DNA of 64,000 nt from positions 741,253-805,252 of the forward strand of contig NZ_FMAE01000003.1 of the NCBI RefSeq assembly GCF_900094575.1, in the 5' to 3' direction. A program made the translations under genes and the position numbers. The first letter of the stretch is position 1. Every line of letters starts with the position of its first letter. Origin of the DNA: Bradyrhizobium yuanmingense. Its GTDB lineage: Bacteria; Pseudomonadota; Alphaproteobacteria; Rhizobiales; Xanthobacteraceae. The notes below the pieces were generated by a model. The model did not search any database. It worked only from the letters and a program-made list of their open reading frames with translations, and was not told where the DNA came from. Positions 44,956-54,500 of the stretch are shown in pieces.

Positions 44956-45054
44956 TGCCGTAGGGTGGGCAAAGCGAAGCGTGCCCACGATTTCGATCTA
45001 ACTGGGGACAGATCGTGGGCACGGCGCAAGTGCGCCTTTGCCCACCCTACGGCA
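44956..45054. repeat. long inverted repeat, tgccgtagggtgggcaaag type
   Basis: Outer arms tgccgtagggtgggcaaag (44956-44974) and ctttgcccaccctacggca (45036-45054) are perfectly complementary. Inside, cgtgcccacgat pairs with atcgtgggcacg. It fills most of the 208-base gap between the DUF2927 and L,D-transpeptidase genes and is of a different family from the other repeats. Confidence 0.88.
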
Positions 45055-45066
45055 GCTCGCGCGCGG

Positions 45067-45648
45067 CTAGTTGTTGAGCACCACCACCGGGGTGCCGATC
45101 GAGACGCGGCTATAGAGGTCGGTGACGTCGTCGTTGGTCATGCGGAAGCAGCCCGAGGAGACGGCCTGACCGATCGTCTCCGGCTCGTTGGACCCGTGGA
45201 TGCGGTACAGCGTCGAGCCCAGATACATGGCGCGGGCGCCGAGCGGGTTGTCGATGCCGCCCTTCATGTGGCGCGGCAGGTCCGGCCGGCGCGCCAACAT
45301 CTGCGAGGGCGGCGTCCAGTCCGGCCATTCCTTCTTGGCGGTGATCCTGTGCACCCCGGCCCAGCGGAAGCCGTCGCGGCCGACGCCGATGCCGTAGCGC
45401 AGCGCCTGCCCGTTCCCGAGCACCAAATAGAGCCGCCGCTCGGCGGTGTTCACCACGACGGTGCCCGGGGCGTAGCTGCCGTTATACATGACGGTGGTGC
45501 GGGGGATCGGGCTCGCGCCGCCGCGGCCGATATAGCTGGTGGAACTGGTGCCCGTGAAGTCTATCATCCCCGTCGCGGACGCGTCGGCTGCGCCAGTCAG
45601 CAGCAGCGCCGTTGCGGCCATCGGTGCGGCAAAAAACCGGATCATCAT
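45067..45648 (-). CDS. L,D-transpeptidase (YkuD) family protein
   Basis: 193 residues with a signal peptide (MMIRFFAAPMAATALLLTGA). The catalytic signature is HGSNEPETIGQAVSSGCFRM: H151, S165 and C167. It would cross-link peptidoglycan peptides by 3-3 bonds or attach proteins in the periplasm. VNTAERRLYLVLGNG and RAMYLGSTLYRIHG are family blocks. No lysM domain. Single gene between a repeat and a 262-base gap; ATG-ATG at the start leaves a one-residue doubt. Confidence 0.92.
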   Translation of the reverse strand: MMIRFFAAPMAATALLLTGAADASATGMIDFTGTSSTSYIGRGGASPIPRTTVMYNGSYAPGTVVVNTAERRLYLVLGNGQALRYGIGVGRDGFRWAGVHRITAKKEWPDWTPPSQMLARRPDLPRHMKGGIDNPLGARAMYLGSTLYRIHGSNEPETIGQAVSSGCFRMTNDDVTDLYSRVSIGTPVVVLNN

Positions 45649-45910
45649 TTCCCCCAGAAAAAAATCGATTCAACCGGATCCAGAGGCCATATTTGCGCGG
45701 ATTTCGCAAGCCACGGGCCCGTGAGGGTCGCATCGTTAACGACTGACGTTACCAAATCGCAACTCTCGCCAATTTGCTGGAAAGCGTTAGCCAAATCCGG
45801 GCGTCGTCACGCGGGACAGGGCCGCAATGCCCGCTATTGCTTTGACGGGCCGCGCGAACAATGATTGATCGAGCGGATCACTGGAAATGCCGGTTGCGGG
45901 AGCAGACAGA

Positions 45911-47458
45911 ATGAACGGTGCGGAAAGCCTGGTGCGGACGATGGTCAAGGGCGGGGTGGACGTCTGCTTCACCAACCCCGGCACCTCCGAGATGCATTTC
46001 GTCGCGGCGCTCGACCGCGTCCCCGGCATGCGCTGCGTGCTCGGCCTGTTCGAAGGTGTGGTGACGGGCGCGGCCGACGGCTATTTCCGCATGAAGGGCA
46101 CGCCGGCCTCGACCCTGCTGCATCTCGGCCCCGGCCTCGCCAACGGCCTTGCCAATCTGCACAATGCCAAGAAGGCCAATTCCGGCATCGTCAACATTGT
46201 CGGCCAGCACGCCGTCTACCACATCGGCTACAACGCGCCGCTCACCTCCGACATCGAAGGCCTGGCCCGGCCGATGTCGTCCTGGGTCCGCACCTCCCCG
46301 GATGCCAAATCGGTCGCCGCCGACGGCGCTGCGGCGATTGCCGCCGCCAAAAGCGCGCCGCCGCAGATCGCGACCCTGATCCTGCCCGCCGACACTGCCT
46401 GGAACGAGGCCGACGGCATTGCCGAGGTTCCGGCCGAGCAGCAGCGCGCCAGCTATTCGCCGCAGGCGGTCGATCAGGCCGCAAAGATCCTGCATGGCGA
46501 CGGCGAAGGCACGCTGCTCCTGATGACCGGCAGCGCGCTGAGCGCGCAGGGGCTGGCCCTGGCCGAGCGCATCGCCGGCAAGACCGGCTGCACGGTGATG
46601 GGCCCAACCTTCCGTCCGAAGATGGCGCGCGGCCGCGGCCGTTTCTCGATCGACCGCATCCACTACGTCATTGATCAGGCCCTGCCGATGCTGGCGAAAT
46701 TCCGTCACATCGTGTTGGTCGAGTCCGACGATCCCGTGGCGTTCTTCGCCTATCCGAACAAGCCGAGCATGCTCAAGCCGCAGGGCTGCGAGGTGCATCG
46801 CATGACCTCCTGGGGCGAGAATTCGGTTGCCGCGCTCGAGGCGCTCGCCGGCGCCGTGAAGGCCAGCGCCAGGGACGTCAAGCCGCAGGCTCTGGCTGAG
46901 CTGGTCAAGCCGACCGGCGCGCTCACCTTCGCCTCGATCGCGCAGGCCATTGCCTGTGCGATCCCCGAGAACGCGATCATGGTCGACGAATCCCTCACCA
47001 CCGGCCGCGGCTTCTTCCCGCCGACGGCGGCGGCGGCCCCGCACGATTGGCTGCAGAACATGGGCGGCTCGATCGGCTTCTCGACGCCGCTGTCGATCGG
47101 TGCTGCGATCGCCTGCCCGGACCGCAAGGTGATCACCATGGTCGGCGACGGCAGCGCGATGTACACGATCCAGTCGCTGTGGACGCAGGCGCGCGAGAAC
47201 CTCGACATCGTCACCATCGTGTTCGCCAACCGCATCTACCAGATCCTGCGCGGCGAGTTCGACAATGTCGGCGCCGGCGAGCCCGGTCAGCGCGCCAACG
47301 ACATGCTCCGCCTCGACCGCCCGACCTTGGACTTCGTGGCGCTGGCCAAGGGCATGGGCGTTCCCGGCCGCGCCGTCACCAACGCAGACGAGTTCAACAA
47401 GGCACTGGCAGAGGCCGTCGCCGAGCCCGGCCCGCGCCTGATCGAAGTTCAGATGTAG
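45911..47458 (+). CDS. ThDP-dependent enzyme annotated as acetolactate-synthase-like
   Basis: 515 residues from the ATG at 45911, which follows GGGAG by 8 bases; the ATG at 45887 is less likely. ThDP-fold: the activating Glu in GLFEGVVTGAADGYFRM and the diphosphate-binding motif GDGSAMYTIQSLW with FANRIYQIL. It begins MNGAESLVRTMVKGGVDVCF with NPGTSEMHF, as in the benzoylformate decarboxylase at 36614 but in a different clade. The pair 'acetolactate synthase large subunit' is a common label, but no small subunit follows and IlvB length is shorter than usual. 2-keto acid substrate unknown. Confidence 0.85.
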   Translation: MNGAESLVRTMVKGGVDVCFTNPGTSEMHFVAALDRVPGMRCVLGLFEGVVTGAADGYFRMKGTPASTLLHLGPGLANGLANLHNAKKANSGIVNIVGQHAVYHIGYNAPLTSDIEGLARPMSSWVRTSPDAKSVAADGAAAIAAAKSAPPQIATLILPADTAWNEADGIAEVPAEQQRASYSPQAVDQAAKILHGDGEGTLLLMTGSALSAQGLALAERIAGKTGCTVMGPTFRPKMARGRGRFSIDRIHYVIDQALPMLAKFRHIVLVESDDPVAFFAYPNKPSMLKPQGCEVHRMTSWGENSVAALEALAGAVKASARDVKPQALAELVKPTGALTFASIAQAIACAIPENAIMVDESLTTGRGFFPPTAAAAPHDWLQNMGGSIGFSTPLSIGAAIACPDRKVITMVGDGSAMYTIQSLWTQARENLDIVTIVFANRIYQILRGEFDNVGAGEPGQRANDMLRLDRPTLDFVALAKGMGVPGRAVTNADEFNKALAEAVAEPGPRLIEVQM

Positions 47459-47496
47459 GGCGGCGCCAGACAGAGCGCCGTGAGCCCGGAGGCACG

Positions 47497-48015
47497 ATGC
47501 AGACCGAGCTGAACAAGGTGATCGCGGCTGTCAGGGACTTCTACGCCCACGAGGGTTTCCTGTTCGAGAAGGACGTCGGCGAGCGGGCGGTCACGCACCG
47601 TTTCGCCGTGCATCTGGAAAAGCAGTTCTCGGGCTGGTCGGTCGACTGCAATTACGACCGGCTCGGCGAGCGCACGCTGCATCTGCCGCATGGCACCATC
47701 ATCTCGACCGACGACCATCTCGGCAAGTCGATCTACCCCGATGTCGTCGTGCATCAGCGCGAGATTCCGAACAATCTGCTCGCCGTGGAGATCCGCAAGG
47801 CGAGCAACCACACGCCGCTCGAGCACGACCAGCACAAGCTGCGGGCGCTGACCGACGTCCATGTCTGGTTTCCCTATTGGATCGGCCTGCTCTTAGTGCT
47901 GGACCGGCCTCATGTGACGATGTCGGAGGTCTATGTCAGCGCTGCCGTCGACGAGCCGCTGTCACGCTGGTTCGCGACGCGGCTGGAGGAGACCGGCCTC
48001 GGAGCTCGCGCATAG
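47497..48015 (+). CDS. PD-(D/E)XK nuclease-like protein, unknown function
   Basis: 172 residues, start at 47497 after GGAGG. The pattern ERAVTHRFAVHL, then VDCNYDRL, then YPDVVVHQREIPNNLLAVEI resembles a small family of endonuclease-fold proteins whose core is D...E-x-K. Here the acids are D82 and E98, but the position of the Lys is R100, with K101 following, so the active site is altered or shifted by one. The open frame upstream to 47047 is inside the ThDP gene. It lies 38 bases after that gene, on the same strand. Function unknown. Confidence 0.7.
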   Translation: MQTELNKVIAAVRDFYAHEGFLFEKDVGERAVTHRFAVHLEKQFSGWSVDCNYDRLGERTLHLPHGTIISTDDHLGKSIYPDVVVHQREIPNNLLAVEIRKASNHTPLEHDQHKLRALTDVHVWFPYWIGLLLVLDRPHVTMSEVYVSAAVDEPLSRWFATRLEETGLGARA

Positions 48016-48190
48016 CGGATCGCGGCGGCGCAGTGACGCACGCCGCGCTGTCATGACGTTAGGCCATTGCCCGCAATGTGATCCCCACCACAGTTCCGGC
48101 GTGGGATCGGACCTATTGTCGACGGACTTGCACGCGTCGATGCCGGAGGCCTACGCTGGCTCATTCGGATCAGGCATTTTGGAGGTTCTG

Positions 48191-48529
48191 ATGCAGAAAT
48201 CATATTTGCTGGCTGCGACGGCAGCGCTGGTGCTCATGATGCAATCACCGCTCGCGCTGGCGCAGGGCGCGCCGGCCGCCGGCGGAACCGCTGCGCCTGC
48301 CGCGACAAGCACTGCGCCGGCTGCGACGACCACAGCGCCGAGCGCGACCACCGACACCTCCAGCCAGCCCACTGATGGCAAGAAGAGCGCGTCGAAGAAG
48401 CCGGCGAAGAAGAAGATGACCCGCCAGCAGGAGATCGATCATTCGGTCGACACCGGCACCGTGCCGGCGCGCTACCGCAGCTCGGTGCCCAAGCAGTACC
48501 ACCAATACATTCCGTTCGCTAAACAGTAG
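48191..48529 (+). CDS. small secreted Ala/Thr/Lys-rich protein, unknown
   Basis: 112 residues from the ATG at 48191, with GGAGG ten bases before. It starts with a signal peptide (MQKSYLLAATAALVLMMQSP, cleaved after ALAQ), then a low-complexity Ala/Thr region, a basic stretch (DGKKSASKKPAKKKMTRQQE) and a conserved-looking end (HSVDTGTVPARYRSSVPKQY, HQYIPF). I recall similar short proteins in Bradyrhizobium; no function known. The gap of 175 bases upstream could carry its own promoter. Confidence 0.75.
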   Translation: MQKSYLLAATAALVLMMQSPLALAQGAPAAGGTAAPAATSTAPAATTTAPSATTDTSSQPTDGKKSASKKPAKKKMTRQQEIDHSVDTGTVPARYRSSVPKQYHQYIPFAKQ

Positions 48530-48665
48530 CGGACCGCACCGCGGCGCGACGTGATCGAAATTGGTGCCGCCGATCATTCGGCGGCGTCCGGCTCTCCATC
48601 GCTCCACATCGCCGGTGGCGGTCTGCGCGAGCGGTGCTAGAGTAGGCCGAAGCCCAGGGGGAATG

Positions 48666-49136
48666 ATGAGCGACGAGGTGAAGGATGCCGGCCTTGTGGC
48701 CATGATCAGCAGCATCCTGGGAGGCAACAAGCGCGCAGACCCTGTTGCACCGCCTCCGCTCGCCGAGGTCCCGCCGATCGTTCCGGCGGATCCCGTGGAG
48801 CCCGCCGCGACGTCCAGATCCGATGCGGCCGAAGCCGAGAGCGCGCCCGATGCCGCAGCGACGGCCCCCGAGCCGGCCGAGCAAATCGCAACCACGCGGA
48901 ACGGCAAGCGGCTGCTGCCGGCGGAGGCGATTGCCGATCTCGTGCTCGGCGAGCTGCGCAAGCTGGACAACTTCCCGAGTTCCGGCGTCTCGGTCACGGT
49001 CTATGGTTACCGGCACTGGAACGCGATGCTCACCTTCGCGCCGTTCTCGACCAGTTTCCAGAACGCAACCCGGTTCCGCCAGGCCGTGCCGGACCTCGTC
49101 TTCAAGCTCCGCCGTTTCGTCGAACTTGAGATATAA
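48666..49136 (+). CDS. hypothetical protein with Pro/Ala-rich linker
   Basis: 156 residues; ATG-ATG at 48663/48666 follows AGGGGGA, and I choose the second for spacing. Residues 30-75 are a Pro/Ala/Glu-rich linker. The C-terminal domain (about 80-156) is compact: KRLLPAEAIADLVLGELRKL and VTVYGYRHWNAMLTFAPFST. No membrane span or signal. I do not recognise a family. It lies upstream of the Gre-like gene with 57 bases between. Confidence 0.65.
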   Translation: MSDEVKDAGLVAMISSILGGNKRADPVAPPPLAEVPPIVPADPVEPAATSRSDAAEAESAPDAAATAPEPAEQIATTRNGKRLLPAEAIADLVLGELRKLDNFPSSGVSVTVYGYRHWNAMLTFAPFSTSFQNATRFRQAVPDLVFKLRRFVELEI

Positions 49137-49193
49137 TCTCGGTCGCGGGCGCCGCACGGCGTCGCAAGCGAAACAGTTCGACAGGATCTTCAA

Positions 49194-49676
49194 TTGAGCG
49201 TCGCCTTCACCAAGGAAGAGAGCGCCGAAACCGCGTCCGAGACGCTGTTGCCGGACCGCCCGATCTCACCGCATCCGAACCTCGTGACGGAAGCAGGCTT
49301 CAAGGCATTGCAGGCGCAGCTCGCCGAAGCGCGCGCGGCCTATGAAGCCGCGCAAGCCATCGAGGACGTCAACGAGAAGCGCCGGCAGTCCGCCGTGCCC
49401 CTGCGCGATCTGCGCTATCTCACCGAGCGCTTGCGCACGGCGCAGGTGATGCCCGATCCTGTGGCGACCGACATCGTTGCCTTCGGCAGCACCGTGAGCT
49501 TCAGCCGTGCCGACGGCCGCGTCCAGACCTACCGCATCGTCGGCGAGGACGAAGCCGATCCCAAGGCTGGCTCGATCTCGTTCGTCGCGCCGGTCGCGCG
49601 GTCGCTGATGGGCAAGGCGGTCGGCGACGTCGTCGGCTCTGGCGCGCAGGAGATCGAGATTCTGTCGATTGCGTAG
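49194..49676 (+). CDS. GreA/GreB-family transcription elongation factor-like protein
   Basis: 160 residues with a TTG start after AGGA. It has an N-terminal coiled coil (about 32-85) and a C-terminal FKBP-like domain (VAFGSTVSFSRADGRVQTYR, ISFVAPVARSLMGKAVGDVV), as in Gre factors that enter the RNA polymerase secondary channel to stimulate transcript cleavage. The classic tip GDLSENAEY is changed to EDVNEKRRQ, keeping acids at D58 and E61. An N-terminal tail of about 30 residues is extra. It is either a divergent GreB/GreA paralogue or an anti-Gre-type factor; a standard greA is expected elsewhere. Confidence 0.8.
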   Translation: MSVAFTKEESAETASETLLPDRPISPHPNLVTEAGFKALQAQLAEARAAYEAAQAIEDVNEKRRQSAVPLRDLRYLTERLRTAQVMPDPVATDIVAFGSTVSFSRADGRVQTYRIVGEDEADPKAGSISFVAPVARSLMGKAVGDVVGSGAQEIEILSIA

Positions 49677-49677
49677 G

Positions 49678-49722
49678 GCATGATCCGGAAAAGTGCGTAG
49701 CGGTTTTCCGGAAAGATCATGC
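49678..49722. repeat. short palindrome, gcatgatccggaaaa type
   Basis: gcatgatccggaaaa and ttttccggaaagatcatgc face each other. It begins two bases after the stop of the Gre-like gene, just as the copy at 9911 follows the stop of the haem protein, so it may serve as a 3' hairpin in both cases. Confidence 0.8.
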
Positions 49723-49803
49723 CCAAAACCACAGCGTGCGCCAACCCAGGTGCGGTTGCGTGGCAAAGAGCGCCATCGACAGCCTCAATCCCATTCGCCT
49801 AAA

Positions 49804-49816
49804 GCATGATCCGGAA
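49804..49816. repeat. half copy of the gcatgatccggaa palindrome
   Basis: gcatgatccggaa, the left arm only, 82 bases after the full copy. The ATG at 49806 within it opens the reading frame of the next gene, but a start at 49860 is preferred. Confidence 0.6.
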
Positions 49817-49859
49817 CAGCGCGAGGCCGTCGTCTCCGCCAAACGAAGTTGATGATCGG

Positions 49860-50534
49860 ATGAGACGGTTTTTGTCTGGAGCCTTGCCGTTCTATGCGCT
49901 GGCTGGCCTCGCCATGTGCATGTACCTCGTTCTCTACAGGACGAGCCTGTTCGACCTGAACGCCATCGTCCATGGCGCGGCCGGGTCGGCATGGTTTCCG
50001 GCCTTCATGTTCGCCTGCGTGCTGGTGGAAGCGGTCTTCCCGTATTTCGGCTATTTTCCCGGCACCGCCCTCATCCTGATGTCCGTGGCGCTCAGTCCGA
50101 AGGCCGTGGATGGCTCCGTCTTCCTCGCGGCGTGGCTCGCCATCATCCTGGGCGCCGTTCTCAGCTATGGACAGGCGCGTTTCTTCAGGCCGTTTCTGCA
50201 GCGGGTGGCTTCGAAGGCGGCCCTGCGCCGATGCGAGTCCCTGTTCGACGCCTATGGCCGCTATGCGCGCATTGCCTTGTTCGTTCATCCCAACGCCTGC
50301 TCGATGTATTTCACGGCGCTCGGATTGCTCGGCCGCAGCCTGACACGCGAGCTCGCTTATCTCTGCGTGGGTGCCGCGGCCGCGGTGGGCATTCTGTTCG
50401 TCATCGTAACCCGGCTGGTGTCGTCCATCGGCCCCACCGACGATGGCGAATTGCAGGTACTGCTGGCAGCCGCGCTGGTCGCCATGGGGACACTGATCGG
50501 TTTCTATACGGCCTGGCGGACGAAGGCCGCCTGA
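49860..50534 (+). CDS. integral membrane protein, DedA/VTT-like
   Basis: 224 residues with five or six membrane spans. The run FPYFGYFPGTALILMSVALS, GAVLSYGQARFFRPFL and FVHPNACSMYFTALGLLGRS recalls DedA/SNARE-associated (VTT) proteins, which carry a paired re-entrant-loop fold for undecaprenyl-phosphate or phospholipid transport. The match is by pattern only. Start at 49860 (MRRFLSGALPFYALAGLAMC) gives a normal first span; ATG 49806 is in the repeat half copy and would add a polar segment. No operon partner. Confidence 0.55.
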   Translation: MRRFLSGALPFYALAGLAMCMYLVLYRTSLFDLNAIVHGAAGSAWFPAFMFACVLVEAVFPYFGYFPGTALILMSVALSPKAVDGSVFLAAWLAIILGAVLSYGQARFFRPFLQRVASKAALRRCESLFDAYGRYARIALFVHPNACSMYFTALGLLGRSLTRELAYLCVGAAAAVGILFVIVTRLVSSIGPTDDGELQVLLAAALVAMGTLIGFYTAWRTKAA

Positions 50535-50543
50535 AGCCTGCTC

Positions 50544-50567
50544 CGTCATTGCGAGCCTGCAATGACG
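50544..50567. repeat. reduced cgtcattgcgag repeat (outer arms only), copy 5
   Basis: cgtcattgcgagcctgcaatgacg: the two outer arms of the family joined directly, without the inner gaagcaatccag...ctggattgcttc part. It lies 10 bases after the DedA-like gene and before the convergent SDR stop. Confidence 0.8.
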
Positions 50568-50582
50568 ACCAATCATCGTGCG

Positions 50583-51356
50583 TCACGCCGCCGGCAGCTC
50601 GACGCCCGTCAGCTCGCTCAATTGGCCGATGAGCCGGTCCTGAAATCTCGGATCGGTCGCCTCACGGGCCGGCTCTTGCTGCTCGAGATGATGCCAGTAG
50701 CGGCCGCTCACTCGCGCTGCGGGCTCCTCGCTCACCGCCAGCCAGGTCTGGGTCCGCTGCCCCGTGTCGATATCGACCGGGGCACCTGCGCCGCCCATCT
50801 TCGTGCGCACCCAACCGGGATCGACGGCATTGCTGAGGACGTCGGGCCAGCGTCGTGCCAGCGCGAAGGCGAGCGCGACGACGTGCAGCTTGCTCTCGGC
50901 ATAGGCCTGGCCCGCGTTCCAGGCCCGCTTGGTCCAATCGAGGTCGTCGAGCGAGCCCTCTCCGCCGCGGTGCAATCCGCTGCTGAGATAGACCAATCGG
51001 GCGGGCCGCGCGATCAGGGCCGTCAGCATGAATGGCGCAAGCGTGTTGATGGCCAGCGTCTCGGCATGGTCTTCCGGCGTCAAACCGCGGCTCGGCCGTA
51101 TGTAGACGCCGGCATTGTGGATCACTGCATCCATGCGCCCGATCGCGTTGACCTGGTCCGCGATGCTCCGCGTCTCCTCCGCGCTTCTGAGATCACCGAT
51201 CACCAATCCTTCGACACGCGAAGCGAGACCGCCGAGAGCCGCGGCACGATCGGCTGAACGCGCGTGCAGCACCACGCGGTGCCCCTGATCGAGCAGCGAT
51301 TGCGCCGCCGCCCGGCCGAGGCCATCGGTGCTACCCGTGATGAATATGGTCGCCAT
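50583..51356 (-). CDS. short-chain dehydrogenase/reductase (SDR)
   Basis: 257 residues: cofactor loop FITGSTDGLGRAAAQSLL, HNAG in VIHNAGVYIRPSRG, serines in VYLSSGLHRGGEGSLD and the catalytic Tyr/Lys in AYAESKLHVVALAFALA. The C-terminal GWVRTKMGGAGAP is typical of the retinol-dehydrogenase-like SDR subgroup. It diverges from the five-GAF kinase gene across 225 bases. No adjacent metabolic gene to suggest a substrate. Confidence 0.87.
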   Translation of the reverse strand: MATIFITGSTDGLGRAAAQSLLDQGHRVVLHARSADRAAALGGLASRVEGLVIGDLRSAEETRSIADQVNAIGRMDAVIHNAGVYIRPSRGLTPEDHAETLAINTLAPFMLTALIARPARLVYLSSGLHRGGEGSLDDLDWTKRAWNAGQAYAESKLHVVALAFALARRWPDVLSNAVDPGWVRTKMGGAGAPVDIDTGQRTQTWLAVSEEPAARVSGRYWHHLEQQEPAREATDPRFQDRLIGQLSELTGVELPAA

Positions 51357-51581
51357 GGGGTTCTCCTGAGGTCGCGGCTTTGCGCCCCGCGATCCCCCTC
51401 GAGTGGCATTTGTGGAGCTTGCCGCTCCGGTCGATCGGAAAGCCGAATTGACGCGTAGTCAATCGAAAATCAACCGCCGGTATGTCTGGTCGGAAGCACC
51501 TGATGGTGGAATAATTCCCGACGCTTTCTTGATTAGATTTTGACGTCGGCCGCGAACCGGCTGGCGGCATGGATTTTCATC

Positions 51582-54500
51582 ATGGCCGCGCTTCCTCAGG
51601 ACGTTGTGGCGGATTTGCAGCAGGAGAACGCGCGGCTCCTGGCCGAATTGCGCGCCGCACAGGATCGCGAGACCGCCACTGCGGACATTCTCAAGATCAT
51701 CGCCAGTTCGCCATCGGAGGTGAAACCGGTATTCGATGCTATCGCGAGGCGCGCAAATGCCTTGCTCGGCGGCTTTTCGACGACCGTATTCCGCTTCATC
51801 GACGGTAATGCCCACTTGGCGGCGTTCACGCCGACGAATTCTGCCGCCGATGAAGCATTGATGAAGATGTTTCCGCGTCCGATCGCCGATTTCGAGAGCT
51901 TTGCGAGGACGGAGGCCGGCAAGGTGGTGCCGACCCCCGATACGGAAGCGCTGACGAACGAGATCAAATTCATCGCGCGCGCCCGCGGCTTTCGCAGCAT
52001 GTTGTTCGTTCCGCTCGCGACTGGTGGCGTGGTGATCGGTATGATCAGCGTAACGCGGGCCGAGCCGGGAGCCTTCGCTCCGCATCATGTGCAACTTCTG
52101 CAGACCTTCGCCGACCAGGCTGTCATCGCCATAGAGAACGTGCGGCTGTTCGACGAGGTGCAGGCGCGTACCGACGACTTGCGGGAATCGCTGCAGCAGC
52201 AGACCGCGACTGCGGATGTGTTGAAAGTCATCAGCCGCTCCGCGTTCGATCTGCAAACGGTGCTCGACACGTTGACGGAATCGGCGGCGTCGCTGTGTGG
52301 TGCCGACATGGCGGCAATCGTCCGGCAGGACGCCGATGGTGCCTACTCTCATGCAACTCGGTACAATTTCTCGCCCGAGTGGGCCAAGGTCTCGGCGGGC
52401 GTTCGGCTCAATGCTGGACGCGGTAGCCTCGTCGGGAGGGTCCTGCTGTGCGGCAAGGCTGTTCAGATCCCAGATGCCCTGGTCGATCCCGACTATGCCT
52501 ATCCCGAGCAACAGCGGGCCGGCGGTTACCGCACCCTTCTGGGCGTACCCCTGCTTCGGTCCGGAGAAACGATCGGCGTGCTATTTCTGGGCCGCAAGAC
52601 CGTGAACTCGTTCACGGACAAGCAGATCGACCTGGTCTCCACTTTCGCCGATCAGGCCGTGATCGCGATTGAGAATGTGCGGCTGTTCGATGAGGTCCAG
52701 GCGAAAACGCGCGACCTCGCCGAATCGCTCCAGCAGCAAACTGCGACTGCCGACGTGCTGAAGGTGATCAGCCGCTCGACCTTCGATCTGCAAACCGTGC
52801 TCGACACGCTGGTCGATTCGGCGGCACGGCTGTGCGAGGCGGAGATGGCCTTCATCATGCGCCGCGAGGGCGATGAATATCAGGCCGGAGCAGCGGTCGG
52901 GTTTTCCGACGACTACATCGCCTTTCTGCAGGCTCATCCGATCGCCCCCGGCCGGCGCACGGTCACGGGTCGAGCCGTCCTCGAACGCCGTCCGGTGCAA
53001 ATCCTCGACGTCGCTGCCGATCCCGAATACGGCCTGCAGGAGTCGATCACGATCGCTGGTCAACGCACGGCGCTCGGTGTTCCCCTTCTGCGCGAAAATG
53101 AGCCGATCGGCGCAATCGTGATCGCCCGCAAGCGCGTGCAGCCCTTCACCGAAAAGCAGATCGAGCTCGTCGCCACCTTTGCCGACCAAGCGGTGATCGC
53201 CATCGAGAATGCGCGGTTGCTCAAGGAGTTGCGCGAACGCACTGAGGATCTCAGCGAGTCGCTGCGCCAGCAGACCGCAACGGCCGACGTGCTCAAGGTG
53301 ATCAGCCGTTCGGCGTTCGATTTGCCCAATGTTCTCGAGACGCTTGTCAGCTCGGCCGCACGGCTCTGCGGCGACCCCAGAGCAGCGATCTATCTCATTC
53401 GCGATGGGCTGTTGCACCTGGAAGCCTCCCATAACAACCCACCGGAATGGGTCGCGCTACGCAAGAGCCAGCCGCTTGCGCCTAGCCGCGACACGCCGAG
53501 CGGCCGGGCAGCGCTCACTGGCCGGGTCGACCATGTCGCCGATCTCATGAAAGACCCCGACTTCTCGCGGCACGACCTCGCGAGAATCGGCGGCTATCGC
53601 GCGACCCTCAACATACCGCTAATACGTGAGGGCACCTCGATCGGGGTTCTCAGTTTGGCGCGACCGGAACCGGGCCCGTTTACCCAACGACAGATCGAGA
53701 TCGTGCAGACTTTTGCCGATCAGGCCGTTATCGCCATCGGCAATGTGCGCCTGTTCGAGCAATTGAATGAATCGCTGGAGCGGCAGACGGCAACGTCGGA
53801 GGTGCTGGAAATCATAAGCGCTTCATCGGGCGCACTCACTCCGGTCTTCCACAAGATGCTGGAGAATGCGACGCGAATTTGCGGCGCCGGCTTTGGCACC
53901 ATGAATCTGTACGAGGAGGGCGGCTTTCGCACGGTCGCATTGCACAACGCGCCGCAAGCTTATGTCGATACCCGGCTCTACCAGAACATTCGCCCACATC
54001 CCGCGAGCGGGCTTGGCACCGTCGAAAAGAGTCATCAGACGGTTCATATCGACGACATCAGGACGCAGCCGCCCTATATCGAAGGCAATCCCAATGTTCG
54101 CGCGCTCGCCGACCTTGCCGGCGCAAGGACCGTCGTCATCGTGCCCATGCTCAAGGAAGATGAGCTGATTGGCACCATCACGATCTTCCGCCAGGAAGTG
54201 AAACCCTTCACAGACAAGCAGATCGAGCTCGTGTCCAACTTCGCACACCAGGGCGTGATCGCGATCGAGAATGCACGCCTGCTGAATGAACTGCGCGAGC
54301 GCACCATGGAATTGTCGCAATCGCTCGAGGAATTGCGAAATACGCAGGATCGGCTGATCCAGACCGAGAAACTTGCCTCGCTCGGGCAACTCACGGCCGG
54401 CATTGCCCACGAGATCAAGAACCCGCTCAATTTCGTCAACAATTTTGCTGCGCTGTCCTCCGAACTGACCGACGAGCTCGGCGACGCGCTGCGCTCAGCC

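Noticed and set aside
45911..47458. Acetolactate synthase (ilvB)
   Set aside because: No regulatory subunit gene follows and the chain is short; the ThDP superfamily is certain, the reaction is not.
47047..47496. N-terminal extension of the PD-(D/E)XK-like frame
   Set aside because: Overlaps the ThDP gene in another frame and is low-complexity; GGAGG and ATG are at 47497.
51582..54290. Repeated GAF blocks as an assembly duplication
   Set aside because: Modules differ at many positions in both DNA and protein; only the linkers are nearly identical.
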